Origin: Rubrivivax albus
GTDB lineage: Bacteria > Pseudomonadota > Gammaproteobacteria > Burkholderiales > Burkholderiaceae_C
Direction of reading: 5' to 3'
Assembly (NCBI RefSeq): GCF_004016515.1
Contig: NZ_SACT01000001.1
Coordinates: 868,001-932,000, forward strand
Length of the DNA: 64,000 nt
A model generated the notes under the pieces. That model worked only from the letters and a program-made list of their open reading frames with translations, had not been told where the DNA came from and did not search any database. The position numbers and the translations under genes are program-made. How positions within the stretch are numbered: position 1 is the stretch's first letter; every line of letters begins with the position of its first letter. Below are positions 49,597 through 61,233 of the stretch, piece by piece.

Positions 49597-50268
49597 TCAG
49601 AACTCGTACTCGCCCTTGGGTCGGGGCGCCGGCCGGCGCGACGGGTTGAAGCTCAGCTGCGCGCTGGCCTGGGCCTGGCCCGAAAGGTTGAGCGTCTGCG
49701 TGGTCTGACCGGTGAACTGGTCCGGGTGCCACAGGCGCATCTCGGCGCTGCCGTCCGGCAGCCCCGCGAAGCGGGCCCGCCCCTGCTCGTCGGTGACCGC
49801 GACCCAGGGCGTGGTCGCCACGAACAGGTGGCCGCGCATCGAGCCGTGGATGTGGCAGCCCAGCGTCACGCTGCCCGGCGTGTCGAAGACCACGCTGTCG
49901 ATCGCGCGTGCACCCGACTGCACCGGGCCGAGCCGCAGTTCGAAAGACTTGGCCGGCGGCACGGCGCCCATCGGCCCGCTGCCGAGCGAGCGCACGTGGT
50001 GGTCGTAGCGGTCACGGTTGACGAAGCGCACCGCCGTGCCCACCGGCACCACGGTGACGTAGGGCTCGAAGCGGTTGTCCTTCTGCACGATGTCCACGGC
50101 CGAGGTGGTGGGCGCCGCGCCCTGCACCGATGGCATCAGCATCACCACGACGTCGGGCGCGGGCTTGCCGGCGGCGTTGCGCACCTGCACCTGCAGGTCG
50201 GCGGCGGCCGCGTGCAGGCCCAGGCCGGCGAGCAGCAGAAGCAGAGGGGCTTTCATGCGCCGCATCAT
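49597..50268 (-). CDS. amicyanin-like cupredoxin (methylamine utilisation-type protein)
   Basis: A 223-residue exported protein with a signal peptide (MKAPLLLLLAGLGLHAAAA) and a cupredoxin-like domain. Candidate type-1 copper ligands are H90 or H91 in YDHHVRS, C138 in GCHIHGSM, H141 and M144. The spacing C-x2-H-x2-M is the amicyanin pattern. The C-terminal part (LPDGSAEMRLWHPDQ) looks like a carbohydrate-type or transthyretin-like strand region. The start at 50268 overlaps the dinB stop (ATGA). No other methylamine genes are nearby, so the electron partner is unknown. Confidence 0.8.
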   Translation of the reverse strand: MMRRMKAPLLLLLAGLGLHAAAADLQVQVRNAAGKPAPDVVVMLMPSVQGAAPTTSAVDIVQKDNRFEPYVTVVPVGTAVRFVNRDRYDHHVRSLGSGPMGAVPPAKSFELRLGPVQSGARAIDSVVFDTPGSVTLGCHIHGSMRGHLFVATTPWVAVTDEQGRARFAGLPDGSAEMRLWHPDQFTGQTTQTLNLSGQAQASAQLSFNPSRRPAPRPKGEYEF

Positions 50269-51410
50269 AGGCGCCCGCCGCGCACCAGCGACGACGCGCG
50301 CACGCCCAGCAGGCGCAGCGGCCGGCCCAGGTCCACGCGCTTGAGGCACAGGCCCGCGGCGTGGCGGATGGCCTCGGCCTCGGCCGTGGGCTGAGGCAGG
50401 GTCAGGTCGCGCGTCACGGTGCGGAAGTCGTCGAAGCGCAGCTTGATGCCGATGGTTCGGCCGGCATAGCCCTTGCGCTGCAGGTCGGCCGCCACCTGCG
50501 CACACAGCCGCGTGAAGATCTCCCCGAGCGCTCCGCGGTCGCGCACGGCGTGCAGGTTGCGCTCGAACGTGGTCTCGCGGCTCATCGACACCGGCTCGTG
50601 GTGCGTGACCACCGGCCGGTCGTCGCGGCCATGGGCGGCGTCGTGCAGCCAGCGGCCGTAGGCGCGGCCGAAGTGCTCGACCAGCGCGGCGGGTTCGGCC
50701 GCGGCCAGGTCGCCCACGGTGCGCAGGCCCAGCGCCGCAAGCTTGTCGCCGGCCTTGGGGCCGATGCCGTTGATGCGCCGCACCGGCAGCGGCCAGATGC
50801 GCAGCGGCACGTCGGCGGCGGTGATCACGGTCAGGCCGTCGGGCTTGTCCAGGTCGCTGGCGATCTTGGACAGCAGCTTGTTGGGCGTGACGCCGATCGA
50901 GCAGGTCAGCCCGGTGGCGCGGCGCACGTTGTTGCGGATCTCCTGCGCCAGCGCGCGCACGCCGCCGGTGGCGTCGAAGCCCACCGTGTCCTGCGCGCCG
51001 GGCGCGGCCGTGAGGTCGATGTAGATCTCGTCGATGCCGCGGTCCTCGATCACCGGGGCCACCTCGGCCACCGCAGCCTTGAAGCGGCGGGAGTAGTCGC
51101 GGTAGCGGTCGAAGTCGGTGGGCAGCAGGATGCAGTCGGGCGCGCGCTGCGCCGCCTTCATCAACCCGATGCCGGAGTGCAGGCCCAGGTCGCGGGCCGG
51201 GTAGGTGGCCGTGGTGGCCACTCCGCGGCCGGTGTAGTCGCGCAGCCGCATGAAGCGGCGCGTGCCGTCGGGCAGTGTTTCGGGCTGGTGGCGCCGTCCA
51301 CCGCCGATGACCACAGGCAGGCCCTTCAGTTCCGGATAGCGCAGCAGTTCCACCGACGCGTAGAACGCGTCCATGTCGAGGTGGGCGATCCAGCGGGTCG
51401 GCGTGGCCAT
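50265..51410 (-). CDS. dinB: DNA polymerase IV (Y family)
   Basis: DinB is an error-prone translesion polymerase. The 381-residue protein has the Y-family metal-binding HLDMDAFYASVE near the N terminus, the catalytic DEIYIDLT, SIGVTPNKLLSKIASDLDKPDG, and a helix-hairpin-helix around INGIGPKAGDKLAAL. The start at 51410 gives the usual MATPTRWIAHLD; the longer frame upstream is shadow. A clear beta-clamp motif is not obvious at the C terminus. It is followed by the cupredoxin-like gene with a four-base overlap, an unexpected partner for an SOS gene. No LexA box was identified. Confidence 0.93.
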   Translation of the reverse strand: MATPTRWIAHLDMDAFYASVELLRYPELKGLPVVIGGGRRHQPETLPDGTRRFMRLRDYTGRGVATTATYPARDLGLHSGIGLMKAAQRAPDCILLPTDFDRYRDYSRRFKAAVAEVAPVIEDRGIDEIYIDLTAAPGAQDTVGFDATGGVRALAQEIRNNVRRATGLTCSIGVTPNKLLSKIASDLDKPDGLTVITAADVPLRIWPLPVRRINGIGPKAGDKLAALGLRTVGDLAAAEPAALVEHFGRAYGRWLHDAAHGRDDRPVVTHHEPVSMSRETTFERNLHAVRDRGALGEIFTRLCAQVAADLQRKGYAGRTIGIKLRFDDFRTVTRDLTLPQPTAEAEAIRHAAGLCLKRVDLGRPLRLLGVRASSLVRGGRL

Positions 51411-51538
51411 GGCGGTGGCGCATTGTCGCGGGGCCGGGTCCCGGCGTCCGCAGGGCGCGCAGGGTTGCCGCGCCGCTGCCTGCACGCTGCTGCGGTGGCG
51501 CCTACAGTGGCTTTCCGAGCTGTCCGACGGAGGCCACG

Positions 51539-51955
51539 ATGAACTGCGACGAATCCGAACGCCTGTGGGCGCTGGTGCGCCGGCTGCAGCGCGCACCGGA
51601 GGCACTGGACGACGCCGAAGCGCAGCGCGCCCTGACCGTGCTGACCGCCTCGCGCTCCGATGCCGCCTACCTGCTGCTGCAGCGCGTGCTGGTGCTGGAG
51701 ACGGCGCTGGCGCAGATCCACCAGGGGCGCGCGGCCGAGGCCGGCGCCGCTCCGGCGCCGACACCGGCCGCCTGGGCAGCCGAGCGGTCGGGGTCGGGCG
51801 CCTCGTGGCGCCCCAGCCCCTTCCTGCGTGATGCGGCCGTCATCGCCACCGGCGTCGTCGGTGGCGGGGCGGTGTTGGCGGCATTGGACGGTCTGGACGA
51901 CGTCGCCGGCGATGCCCTCGATGAGGGCCTCGGAGCGGTCGGCGACCTGTTCTAG
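51539..51955 (+). CDS. DUF2076-like hypothetical protein
   Basis: A 138-residue protein with a helical N-terminal half (ESERLWALVRRLQRAPEALDDAEAQ) and the segment SRSDAAYLLLQRVLVLETALAQIH, which resembles the DUF2076 family found in proteobacteria, followed by an Ala/Pro linker and a hydrophobic-acidic C terminus (DAAVIATGVVGGGAVLAALDGLDD). The function is unknown. A TACAGT at 51504-51509 may be a -10 box and GGAGG precedes the ATG. It converges with argH with an 8-base gap. Confidence 0.6.
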   Translation: MNCDESERLWALVRRLQRAPEALDDAEAQRALTVLTASRSDAAYLLLQRVLVLETALAQIHQGRAAEAGAAPAPTPAAWAAERSGSGASWRPSPFLRDAAVIATGVVGGGAVLAALDGLDDVAGDALDEGLGAVGDLF

Positions 51956-51963
51956 CCCAGCGA

Positions 51964-53364
<1,401 letters not shown>

Positions 53365-53400
53365 CGGGTGCGGCACGTGCGGCAGAGGCAGGGAGCTTCG

Positions 53401-53406
53401 TATTAT
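53401..53406 (+). promoter_or_regulatory. -10 box of algZ with very short leader
   Basis: TATTAT lies 12 bases before the ATG at 53419. Transcription would start near 53413, giving a leader of about six bases, and no ribosome-binding site is visible in CGGCGCCACCCG. No clear -35 was found. Confidence 0.4.
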
Positions 53407-53418
53407 CGGCGCCACCCG

Positions 53419-54558
53419 ATGCGCACCGACCCGCACGCCGCCGACCCCTTCCCCGAGACCCGGCCGCCCAGCGTCTGGCCCAGCACGCTGCGGCCGGGCG
53501 AGGCACGCCTGTCCAGCACCTTCGCCGAGTCGCGCTTCGACCCGCTGGCCGAGGAGCGTGCCCGCGCGGAGGCGCACGCGGCGGTGGCCTTCGATGTCTG
53601 CCACCCCGGCCTGGCGCTGCGCGCGGTGCTGGGCGTGCAGGTGGTGCTGGCCATCGGCACCCTGGTGGCCCGCGGTGCGGCCGGCTGGCCGGCTTTCGGC
53701 GGCACGGCCTTTGCCGGCCTGCTGGGCACGTTGCTGTGGCTGCTGCCGGTGTGCGCGCTGAAGCAGCCGCTGCGTCGCCTGCCGGCGCCGGCGCGCGCTG
53801 GCGTGGCGCTGTTGCTCGGCGCGCTGGCGGCCCTGGCGGGGCAGGCGCCGGGCTGGTGGCTGCAGATCGTGGCCGCGCCGGACGCGGCGCACGTGCTGGG
53901 CGTGGCGCTGGCCGGTGCCGGCCTGGCGGGCCTGCTGTGGGCCTGGCTGGACCTGCGCGCGCGGATCTGGGCACCGGTGGACGCCCGCGTGCGTCTGGCG
54001 GAACTGCAGTCGCGCATCCGGCCGCATTTCCTGTTCAACGCGCTGAACACCGCGCTGGCGCTGGTGCGCCACGACCCGCTGCGCGCCGAGCAGGTGCTGC
54101 AGAACCTGGGCGACCTGTTCCGCGCCGCGCTGGCCGACGCCGGCGCGTCGATCAGCCTGGACGAGGAACTGGCGCTGGCGCGGGCCTACCTGGCCATCGA
54201 GCAGGTGCGCTTCGGCCACCGGCTGCGGCTGGAGTGGCAGGTGGACACCGGGGTCGGCCGCGCCCGCGTGCCGCCGCTGATGCTGCAGCCGCTGGTGGAG
54301 AACGCCGTGCGGCACGGCGTGGAGCCGTCGGCGCGCGGCGCGCAGGTCGTCGTACGCGCCGCGCTGCAGAGGGGCCAGGTGGTCGTGGAGGTGATCAACA
54401 CGCTGCCCGACGAGCCTGCCCTGCCCGGCACCGAAGGCCACGGCATGGCGCTGCACAACGTGCGCGAACGGCTGCGCCTGCTGCACGACGTGGCGGCACA
54501 CTTCGAGACTTGGCGCGCCGAGGGGCAGCACCATGCGCGCGTCGTGATTCCGTTGTAG
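53419..54558 (+). CDS. algZ: LytS/AlgZ-type sensor histidine kinase
   Basis: AlgZ (FimS) controls AlgR and, in pseudomonads, alginate and type IV pili. The 379-residue protein has about 60 cytosolic residues, then four hydrophobic segments (roughly 67-180), the phospho-acceptor H203 in [16 protein letters not shown], an N box [15 protein letters not shown] and a G box [16 protein letters not shown] typical of LytS-like kinases. The ATG at 53419 was chosen over an earlier one at 53368 because a TATTAT box at 53401-53406 lies between them. algR follows after 19 bases. Confidence 0.9.
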   Translation: MRTDPHAADPFPETRPPSVWPSTLRPGEARLSSTFAESRFDPLAEERARAEAHAAVAFDVCHPGLALRAVLGVQVVLAIGTLVARGAAGWPAFGGTAFAGLLGTLLWLLPVCALKQPLRRLPAPARAGVALLLGALAALAGQAPGWWLQIVAAPDAAHVLGVALAGAGLAGLLWAWLDLRARIWAPVDARVRLAELQSRIRPHFLFNALNTALALVRHDPLRAEQVLQNLGDLFRAALADAGASISLDEELALARAYLAIEQVRFGHRLRLEWQVDTGVGRARVPPLMLQPLVENAVRHGVEPSARGAQVVVRAALQRGQVVVEVINTLPDEPALPGTEGHGMALHNVRERLRLLHDVAAHFETWRAEGQHHARVVIPL

Positions 54559-54577
54559 ACGCCCGGAGGACCCCACC

Positions 54578-55324
54578 ATGACCCTGCGTGTGCTGCTGGT
54601 GGACGACGAGATGCTGGCCCGGCTGCGACTGCGCAGCCTGCTCGAGGCCATCGACGACCCCCGCACGGAGGTCGTCGGTGAGGCCGCCGACGCGCAGGAA
54701 GCCTGGGTGCAGGCCGACGCGGCCGACCTCGTGCTGCTGGACATCGCCCTGCCCGGCGCCAGCGGCCTGGCGCTGGCACGCCGGCTGTTGGCGTTGCCGC
54801 AGCCGCCGGCGGTGGTCTTCGTGACCGCCCATGCCGAACACGCGCTGACGGCCTTCGACCTCGAGGCGGTGGACTATCTGACCAAGCCGGTGTCGCGCGA
54901 CCGATTGCAGGCGGCGCTGCGCCGCGTGGCACAGCGGCGTGGCCTGCCGGGTCCCGAACCGTCGGGCGACGTGCCGGTGCTGGTGGTGAGCGACCGCGGG
55001 CGCGTGCTGCGGCTGCCGGTGTCGGAGGTGCTGTACCTGAAGGCGGAACTGAAGTACGTGACGTTGCGCACCGCCGACCGCAGCTACGTGCTCGACGATG
55101 CGCTGGCCGACCTGGAACAGCGCCTGGGCGACGGTTTCCTGCGCGTGCACCGCAACGCGCTGGTGGCGCGTGCCGCCGTGCGCGAACTGGCGCGCCGCGC
55201 CGGCGACGTTGACCCGGACGCCGGCGGCGAAGGCTGGGCCGTGCGCGTGGCGCCGGCCGACGAATGGCTGGCGGTGTCGCGTCGGCAGCTGGCGGCGGTG
55301 CGGCAGGCGCTGGCCGGCGACTGA
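54578..55324 (+). CDS. algR: LytTR-type response regulator AlgR
   Basis: AlgR-like regulators bind DNA through a LytTR domain and are switched by AlgZ. The 248-residue protein has a receiver domain with D55 ([10 protein letters not shown]), [26 protein letters not shown] with the conserved lysine, and a LytTR domain from about 140 to 245 ([44 protein letters not shown]). An AGGAGG-like stretch precedes the ATG. The window's FimV suggests the strain has type IV pili, a plausible target. Confidence 0.92.
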   Translation: MTLRVLLVDDEMLARLRLRSLLEAIDDPRTEVVGEAADAQEAWVQADAADLVLLDIALPGASGLALARRLLALPQPPAVVFVTAHAEHALTAFDLEAVDYLTKPVSRDRLQAALRRVAQRRGLPGPEPSGDVPVLVVSDRGRVLRLPVSEVLYLKAELKYVTLRTADRSYVLDDALADLEQRLGDGFLRVHRNALVARAAVRELARRAGDVDPDAGGEGWAVRVAPADEWLAVSRRQLAAVRQALAGD

Positions 55325-55367
55325 ATCCCGACCGCGACCACGACCGGCTTCACGGCGCCGCGCCGGC

Positions 55368-58178
55368 TCAGCCGGTGTTGCGCAAGCCCGCCGCCACCCC
55401 GTTGATCGAGATGTGGATGCCGCGCTGCAGCCGCGCCTGGTGGGCCGCCGCCTCGCGCTGGCCGCGGTAGCGGCGCAGCAGCTCCACCTGCAGGTGGTTC
55501 AGCGGGTCCAGGTACGGGAAGCGGTGCTCGATGGAGCGAGCCAGCGCCGGGTTGGACTGCAGCCGGCGAGCCTCGCCGGTGATCTGAGCCAGCGCCTGCG
55601 CCACGCGGTCCCATTCAGCGCGGATGGCGGTGAAGATGCGGCGCGCCAGGCGCTTGTCCTCCACCAGTTCCACGTAGCGGGCCGCGACGCGCAGGTCGCT
55701 CTTGGCCAGCACCATGTCCAGGTTGGACAGCAGGGTGCGGAAGAACGGCCACTGCCTGTGCATGCGCTGCAGCAGGGCCAGTCGCTCGTCGGCCGAGCCT
55801 CCGGAGCCTTCCTCGCCTTCGGTGAGGAACGCCGCCACCGCGCTGCCGAAGCCGTACCAGCCCGGCAGCGCCACCCGGCACTGGCCCCAGCTGAAGCCCC
55901 AGGGGATGGCGCGCAGGTCCTCGATGGCGCGGCTGGCCTTGCGGCTGGCCGGGCGCGAGCCGATGTTGAGCTCGGCGATCTCGCGGATCGGCGTGGCGGC
56001 GAAGAAGTAGTCGGTGAAGCCTTCGGTCTCGTAGACCAGCCGCCGGTAGGCCGCCATGCTGGCGGTGCTGAGTGCATCGGCGGCGTCGAGGAAGGCCTTG
56101 GGCGCACTCTTCGTCGGGTGCAGCAGCGTGGCCTCGATGGTGGCGGCCACCAGCGTTTCCAGGTTGCGGCGGCCGATCTCGGGGTTGGCGTACTTGGCGC
56201 CGATGACCTCGCCCTGCTCCGTCAGCCGGATCTGACCCTTCACCGTGCCCGGTGGCTGCGCCAGTATGGCCTGGTAGCTGGGGCCGCCGCCGCGGCCGAC
56301 CGTGCCGCCGCGCCCGTGGAACAGTCGCAGCTTCAGGCCGTGATCGCGCTCCAGCGGTTCGAACAGCTCCACCAGCGCCACCTCGGCGCGGTAGAGCTCC
56401 CAGTTGCTGGTGAAGAAGCCGCCGTCCTTGTTGCTGTCGCTGTAGCCGAGCATGATGTCCTGCTCGGCCCCGCTGCGCTGGACCATCTCCAGCACGCCGG
56501 GCATCGCGTAGTACGCGCGCATGATGGGCGCGGCGCGCCGCAGGTCGCCGATGGTCTCGAACAGCGGCACGGCGATCAGGTCGGCCACCGCGTCCTCGGC
56601 CAAGGTGCCGCGCAGCAGGCCGGCCTCCTTCTGCAGCAGCAGCAGCTCCAGCAGGTCCGACACCTCTTCGGTGTGGCTGATGATGGCGTGGCGGATGGCG
56701 CCGCGGCCGAGGCGGGCGATGGCGTCGCGTGCCGTCTCGAAGATGGCCAGTTCGTCGCGCGCGAAGTCGGAGTAGGCCGCGCCGCGCACGCGCAGCGGCC
56801 GCGCGTCGTTCAGCAGCGCCAGCAGGCGTTGGCAGCGCGTGGCCTCGTCCAGCGCGCTGTAGTCGGCCTCCAGCCGCGCCACGCGCAGCAGTTCGGCGAC
56901 CACGGCCTCGTGCTTGTCGCTGCTCTGGCGCAGGTCCAGCGTGGCCAGGTGGAAGCCGAAGACCTGAACCGCCCGCTGCAGCGGCTTGAGCCGCGGCGCC
57001 ACCAGCGCACCGGCATGGTGGGCGCGCAGCGAGGCTTCGATGGTCGCGAGGTCGTCCGCGAAGTCGTCGGCACTGGCGTACGGGTCCTGCGGCGCCACCG
57101 CATGTCGCAGCGCCTCGGTGCCCGTGAGCTGCTGCAGCGTGGCCGCCAGCCGGGCATAGATGCCGATCAGCACGCGGCGGTAGGGCTCGTCGCTGCGGTG
57201 CGGGTTGTGGTCCGGGGAGCGGTCCACCAGGGCCTGCATGGCCGGCGTGACGCCCACCAGGATGGTCGACATCGACAGTTCCGCGCCCAGGTGGTGCACT
57301 TCGGTGAGGTAATGGCGCAGGACCATCTCGCTCTGCCGCGCCAGCGCCTCCTTCAGCGTGGCCGCGGTGACGAAGGGGTTGCCATCGCGGTCGCCGCCGA
57401 TCCACTGGCCCATACGCAGGAAGGGCGCCACCGCGTGGCCGGGCAGGGCCTGTTCGAGCTGCGCATAGAGCTTCGGGATCTCGCGCAGGAAGGTGCTGGT
57501 GTAGAACGACAGCGCGTTCTCGATCTCGTCGCTCACCGTCAGCTTGGCGGTGCGCAGCATGCGCGTCTGCCACAGCTGGGTCACGCGGGCGCGGATCAGG
57601 GACTCGTTGTGCGCCCGGTCCGCGTCGCCGTCCAGGCCGTCGCGCTGGCCCACCAGTTCGGCGATGGCGCGTTCGGCATCGAGGATGCTTTTGCGCTGCA
57701 CCTCGGTGGGGTGGGCCGTGAGCACCGGCGAGACGTGGGCCTGCTGAAGCATGGCGGCGATGTCCGACGCCCGGTGCCCGGCGCGGTGCAGGCGCTCGAA
57801 GCTCATCGCCAGCGAGCCTTCCTGCAGGTGGCCCGCGCGCTCGTGCACGCGTCGCCGGCGCACGTGGTGCCGGTCCTCGGCGATGTTGGCCAGGTGCGAG
57901 AAGTAGCTGAAGGCGCGAATGACGCTGACGGTCTGGTCGACGCTCAGGTTCTTCAGGAGCCGGTCGAGCACGCGGCCGGCGCTGGCGTCGGCCTTCAGGC
58001 GGTAGGCCACCGAGAGCTGGCGCACCCGTTCGACGAGCTCGAAGGCCTCCTTGCCTTCCTGCTCGCGGATCACGTCGCCGAGGATCCGCCCGAGTAACCG
58101 GATATCTTCCACCAGGGGCTTGTTCTTTTCCGCAGCCTCTCGGGCCTTGGTGTCCAGCAGGGTGGGTCGGCGGGCCAT
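55368..58178 (-). CDS. ppc: phosphoenolpyruvate carboxylase
   Basis: Ppc makes oxaloacetate from phosphoenolpyruvate and bicarbonate, refilling the citric acid cycle. The 936-residue protein has the catalytic histidine in [15 protein letters not shown] near residue 140, the [14 protein letters not shown] segment, [13 protein letters not shown], and the C-terminal NTG end that is typical. The start at 58178 ([11 protein letters not shown]) has AAGGAGG upstream. The gene is inserted between algR and hemC in the opposite direction, converging with algR and diverging from hemC. Confidence 0.96.
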   Translation of the reverse strand: MARRPTLLDTKAREAAEKNKPLVEDIRLLGRILGDVIREQEGKEAFELVERVRQLSVAYRLKADASAGRVLDRLLKNLSVDQTVSVIRAFSYFSHLANIAEDRHHVRRRRVHERAGHLQEGSLAMSFERLHRAGHRASDIAAMLQQAHVSPVLTAHPTEVQRKSILDAERAIAELVGQRDGLDGDADRAHNESLIRARVTQLWQTRMLRTAKLTVSDEIENALSFYTSTFLREIPKLYAQLEQALPGHAVAPFLRMGQWIGGDRDGNPFVTAATLKEALARQSEMVLRHYLTEVHHLGAELSMSTILVGVTPAMQALVDRSPDHNPHRSDEPYRRVLIGIYARLAATLQQLTGTEALRHAVAPQDPYASADDFADDLATIEASLRAHHAGALVAPRLKPLQRAVQVFGFHLATLDLRQSSDKHEAVVAELLRVARLEADYSALDEATRCQRLLALLNDARPLRVRGAAYSDFARDELAIFETARDAIARLGRGAIRHAIISHTEEVSDLLELLLLQKEAGLLRGTLAEDAVADLIAVPLFETIGDLRRAAPIMRAYYAMPGVLEMVQRSGAEQDIMLGYSDSNKDGGFFTSNWELYRAEVALVELFEPLERDHGLKLRLFHGRGGTVGRGGGPSYQAILAQPPGTVKGQIRLTEQGEVIGAKYANPEIGRRNLETLVAATIEATLLHPTKSAPKAFLDAADALSTASMAAYRRLVYETEGFTDYFFAATPIREIAELNIGSRPASRKASRAIEDLRAIPWGFSWGQCRVALPGWYGFGSAVAAFLTEGEEGSGGSADERLALLQRMHRQWPFFRTLLSNLDMVLAKSDLRVAARYVELVEDKRLARRIFTAIRAEWDRVAQALAQITGEARRLQSNPALARSIEHRFPYLDPLNHLQVELLRRYRGQREAAAHQARLQRGIHISINGVAAGLRNTG

Positions 58179-58255
58179 CGATCGTCCTCCTTGCGTGTAA
58201 CCAGATTACCAAACGATGCTGAATTGTGCATGCAATCGCTGTGCCTGCCGCTGGC

Positions 58256-58261
58256 CATAAT
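58256..58261 (+). promoter_or_regulatory. -10 box of hemC with near-leaderless start
   Basis: CATAAT ends nine bases before the hemC ATG. Transcription would begin at about 58268, leaving about three bases of leader, and the sequence CGGTGCACC before the ATG contains no ribosome-binding site. The -35 region is weak. Confidence 0.4.
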
Positions 58262-58270
58262 CGGTGCACC

Positions 58271-59197
58271 ATGAATGACACCGTGATTGCCACGCGCGAA
58301 AGCCGACTGGCCCTGTGGCAGGCCGAACATGTGCGCGACCTGCTGCAGCAGCGCTTCGGCCTGGCCGTGCGCCTGCTGGGCATGACCACGCGCGGCGACC
58401 AGATCCTGGACCGCGCGCTGTCCAAGGTCGGTGGCAAGGGCCTGTTCGTCAAGGAACTGGAGGCGGCACTGGAAGACGGGCGCGCCCACCTGGCCGTGCA
58501 TTCGCTCAAGGACGTGCCGATGGAGCTGCCGCCGGGCTTCGTGCTCGCCGCCGTGATGGAACGCGAGGACCCGCGCGATGCCTGGGTCTCGGCGCGCCAC
58601 GCGTCGCCGCTGGACCTGCCGCAGGGCGCGGTGGTGGGCACGTCCAGCCTGCGCCGTGTGGTGCAGCTGCTGGCCATGCGGCCCGATCTGCGCATCGAGC
58701 CGCTGCGCGGCAACCTCGACACCCGGCTGCGCAAGCTCGACGAGGGCGGCTACGACGGCATCGTGCTGGCCGCGGCCGGGCTGATGCGGCTGGGGCTGGA
58801 AAGCCGCATCCGCATGCGCTTCGACGTCGACACGATGATCCCGGCCGCCGGCCAGGGCGCGCTGGGGCTGGAGGTGCGCGAGGACGCCGCCGACCTGCGC
58901 GCGACGATCGCGCGGCTCGTGCACGCGCCCACGCTGCTGGCCTGCGAGGCCGAGCGCGAGGTCTCGCGCGGCCTGGGGGGCAGCTGCAGCATGCCTCTCG
59001 CGGCGCATGCCCACTGGGTGGGCAGCGAACTGAAGCTGGCCGCGGCGCTGGGCGACGGCGTGGCGCCGACGCGGCCCCTGCTGAAGGTGGAACTCACCGC
59101 GGCCGTGCAGGGGGTGGACGAGGCGCGTGCCCTGGGCGCCCGCGCCGTGGCGGCCTTGCGCGCGCAGGGGGCGGCCGGCTACCTGCCAGCGGCCTGA
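58271..59197 (+). CDS. hemC: hydroxymethylbilane synthase
   Basis: HemC (porphobilinogen deaminase) joins four porphobilinogens to hydroxymethylbilane in heme synthesis. The 308-residue protein has [13 protein letters not shown] near the start, [28 protein letters not shown] with catalytic Asp, and the cofactor-attaching cysteine in [11 protein letters not shown]. The ATG at 58271 is 9 bases after a CATAAT box, and no ribosome-binding site precedes it. hemD, hemX and hemY follow in order. Confidence 0.96.
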   Translation: MNDTVIATRESRLALWQAEHVRDLLQQRFGLAVRLLGMTTRGDQILDRALSKVGGKGLFVKELEAALEDGRAHLAVHSLKDVPMELPPGFVLAAVMEREDPRDAWVSARHASPLDLPQGAVVGTSSLRRVVQLLAMRPDLRIEPLRGNLDTRLRKLDEGGYDGIVLAAAGLMRLGLESRIRMRFDVDTMIPAAGQGALGLEVREDAADLRATIARLVHAPTLLACEAEREVSRGLGGSCSMPLAAHAHWVGSELKLAAALGDGVAPTRPLLKVELTAAVQGVDEARALGARAVAALRAQGAAGYLPAA

Positions 59198-59226
59198 CCC
59201 TGCCTGCCTTGCACGGGGCGTCCGGC

Positions 59227-60057
59227 ATGGCTCTGCGCGCCATCGTCACCCGCCCGGCAGCGCAGGCCGCCGACTGGGTCCGCGACCTCGGTGCGGCACT
59301 CGAGACACGCGGCGAGCGTGAGCTGGAGGTCGTCGCGCTGCCGCTGATCGCGATCCATCCCCTGGCCGACCCCACGCCCCTGCACCGGGCCTGGGCCGAG
59401 CTCGCGGAGCAGTCCTTGGTGTTCTTCGTCAGCGCCAATGCGGTGACGCACTTTTTCGCGGCCCGGCCGCCGGGTCTGGCCTGGCCCGCCGCCACGCTGG
59501 CGGCCGCGCCCGGACCGGGCACCGCCGCGGTGCTGCGCGAGGCCGGTGTGCCGGCGGCGCAGATCGTGGCGCCTGCGCCGGATGCACCGACGTTCGACTC
59601 CGAGCAGCTCTGGTCGCTGCTCCGCACACGCGACTGGTCCGGCCGCCAGGTGCTGATCGTGCGCGGCGAGGACGGACGCGACTGGTTGGCCGAACAGTTG
59701 CGTGACGCCGGTGCGCAACCCCGCTACCTGGCGGCTTATGCCCGCGGTGCACCCGTGCTGGGCGCCACCGAGCGGACGCTGCTCGATGCCGCTGCAGCCG
59801 ATCCGGCCGCCCACCTGTGGCTGTTCAGCAGCAGCGAGGCCGTGCGGCACCTCGTGCAGTGCTGGCCGGTGCCCGCGGGTGCGCGGGCACTGGCCACGCA
59901 TCCCCGCATCGCCGAGGCAGCGCAGACGGCCGGCTTTGCGCAGGTGATGCTGACAGCGGCCACGGTGGCTGCCGTGACCGACGCGCTGGTGCAGGCGCGG
60001 CACGTGCCCCAGGGCGTCGTCGGGCAGGCCCGATCGCTACAATCCGGGTCGCTGTGA
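59227..60057 (+). CDS. hemD: uroporphyrinogen-III synthase
   Basis: HemD cyclises hydroxymethylbilane with inversion of ring D to uroporphyrinogen III. The 276-residue protein begins MALRAIVTRPAAQAADW, and has SLVFFVSANAVTHFF, QVLIVRGEDGRDWLAEQLRDAG and LWLFSSSEAVRHL, typical of the poorly conserved two-lobed family. The start at 59227 follows hemC by 29 bases. Its stop overlaps the GTG of hemX. The order hemC-hemD-hemX-hemY is standard for proteobacteria. Confidence 0.93.
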   Translation: MALRAIVTRPAAQAADWVRDLGAALETRGERELEVVALPLIAIHPLADPTPLHRAWAELAEQSLVFFVSANAVTHFFAARPPGLAWPAATLAAAPGPGTAAVLREAGVPAAQIVAPAPDAPTFDSEQLWSLLRTRDWSGRQVLIVRGEDGRDWLAEQLRDAGAQPRYLAAYARGAPVLGATERTLLDAAAADPAAHLWLFSSSEAVRHLVQCWPVPAGARALATHPRIAEAAQTAGFAQVMLTAATVAAVTDALVQARHVPQGVVGQARSLQSGSL

Positions 60058-61202
60058 ACACCCCTTCTCCAGCGCCGGTCCCGCCTGTCGCGGCCGAGCC
60101 CGCTGCGCCGGTGCACCCGCCGGCTCCTTCGCCAGACCCGTCGCCTTTGCCACCACCGGCCCGGCCGGATGGCCGCCTCTGGCAAGCCGCCGCCGCCGTG
60201 GCCACCGTGCTGGCCGTGTCCGCGCTGGCCCTGGCCTGGAGCGGCCGCCAGCGGGTGCAGACGCTGGAGGGCGAGCTCGTGCGCCGCCAGCAGGCCAGCG
60301 CCGAACAGGCCACGGACGCGCGTCTCTTGGCGCGTCAGGCCCAGGAACTGACGCGCGACACGGCCGCCAAGATGGCGCTGCTGGAGGCCCGCGTGGCCGA
60401 GTCCGCCGTGCAGCGCTCGCAGGTCGAGGACCTGATGCAGTCGATCGCGCGCTCGCGCGACGAGAACGTGCTCGCCGACATCGAGGCCGCGCTGCGCGTG
60501 GCACTGCAGCACAGCGCCATCACCGGCAGCACCGAGCCGTTGCTGGCGGCGCTGCAGCAGGCCGATGAGCGGCTTGCCCGGCACAGCCAGCCGCCGCTGG
60601 AACGCGTGCGGCGGGCGATAGCGAAGGACATCGAGCGCACCCGTGACGTCGGTGTGGCCGACATCGCGGCGCTGACCCTGCGGCTGGACGAGGCGATCCG
60701 CGCGGTCGATGACCTGCCGCTGCTGTCGCGCCCGGACCGCCAACCCGCCGCAGTACGGCCCACGGAGGTGGCGCGCCCGCCTGCAGCATCGGCATCGGCC
60801 AACGCCGTGGCGGCGGAAGGCGACGTCAGCCCGTGGCGCGCGCTCTGGCAGGCCTGGGGTGTGCAGGTCTGGCAGGAGGTGCGCAGCCTGGTCCGCGTGA
60901 CCCGCATCGACCAGCCCGACGCCATGCTGGTGGCGCCGGAGCAGGCCTGGTTCCTGCGTGAGAACCTCAAGCTGCGCCTGCTGAATGCCCGCCTGGCCCT
61001 GCTGTCGCGCCAGTTCGACACGGCACAGTCCGACCTGCGTGACGCCCGCACGGCACTGGAACGCTACTTCGACCGCAACGCGCGCGGTGTGCAGGGCGTG
61101 GCCAACACGCTCAGGCAGGTGATGGCGCAGGCCCGCCAGGTCGGTGTGCCACGGCCAGATGCCACGCTGGCGGCCATCGCCGCTGCGGCGGCCGGCCGGT
61201 GA
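60054..61202 (+). CDS. hemX: HemX, membrane-anchored heme-locus protein
   Basis: A 382-residue protein of the HemX family, often annotated as uroporphyrin-III C-methyltransferase, an activity that has not been shown for this family and that lacks the SAM-binding motifs here. A Pro/Ala-rich cytosolic N terminus is followed by one membrane helix at about 44-60 and a long helical, coiled-coil region (GELVRRQQASAEQ...) then a C-terminal periplasmic domain ending AAIAAAAAGR. The GTG start at 60054 overlaps the hemD stop. A TACAAT at 60038-60043 is 10 bases before it and may be an internal -10 box. Confidence 0.88.
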   Translation: MNTPSPAPVPPVAAEPAAPVHPPAPSPDPSPLPPPARPDGRLWQAAAAVATVLAVSALALAWSGRQRVQTLEGELVRRQQASAEQATDARLLARQAQELTRDTAAKMALLEARVAESAVQRSQVEDLMQSIARSRDENVLADIEAALRVALQHSAITGSTEPLLAALQQADERLARHSQPPLERVRRAIAKDIERTRDVGVADIAALTLRLDEAIRAVDDLPLLSRPDRQPAAVRPTEVARPPAASASANAVAAEGDVSPWRALWQAWGVQVWQEVRSLVRVTRIDQPDAMLVAPEQAWFLRENLKLRLLNARLALLSRQFDTAQSDLRDARTALERYFDRNARGVQGVANTLRQVMAQARQVGVPRPDATLAAIAAAAAGR

Positions 61203-61233
61203 ACCGCCGGCAGGGCGGCAGGAGCGGCCGGCG

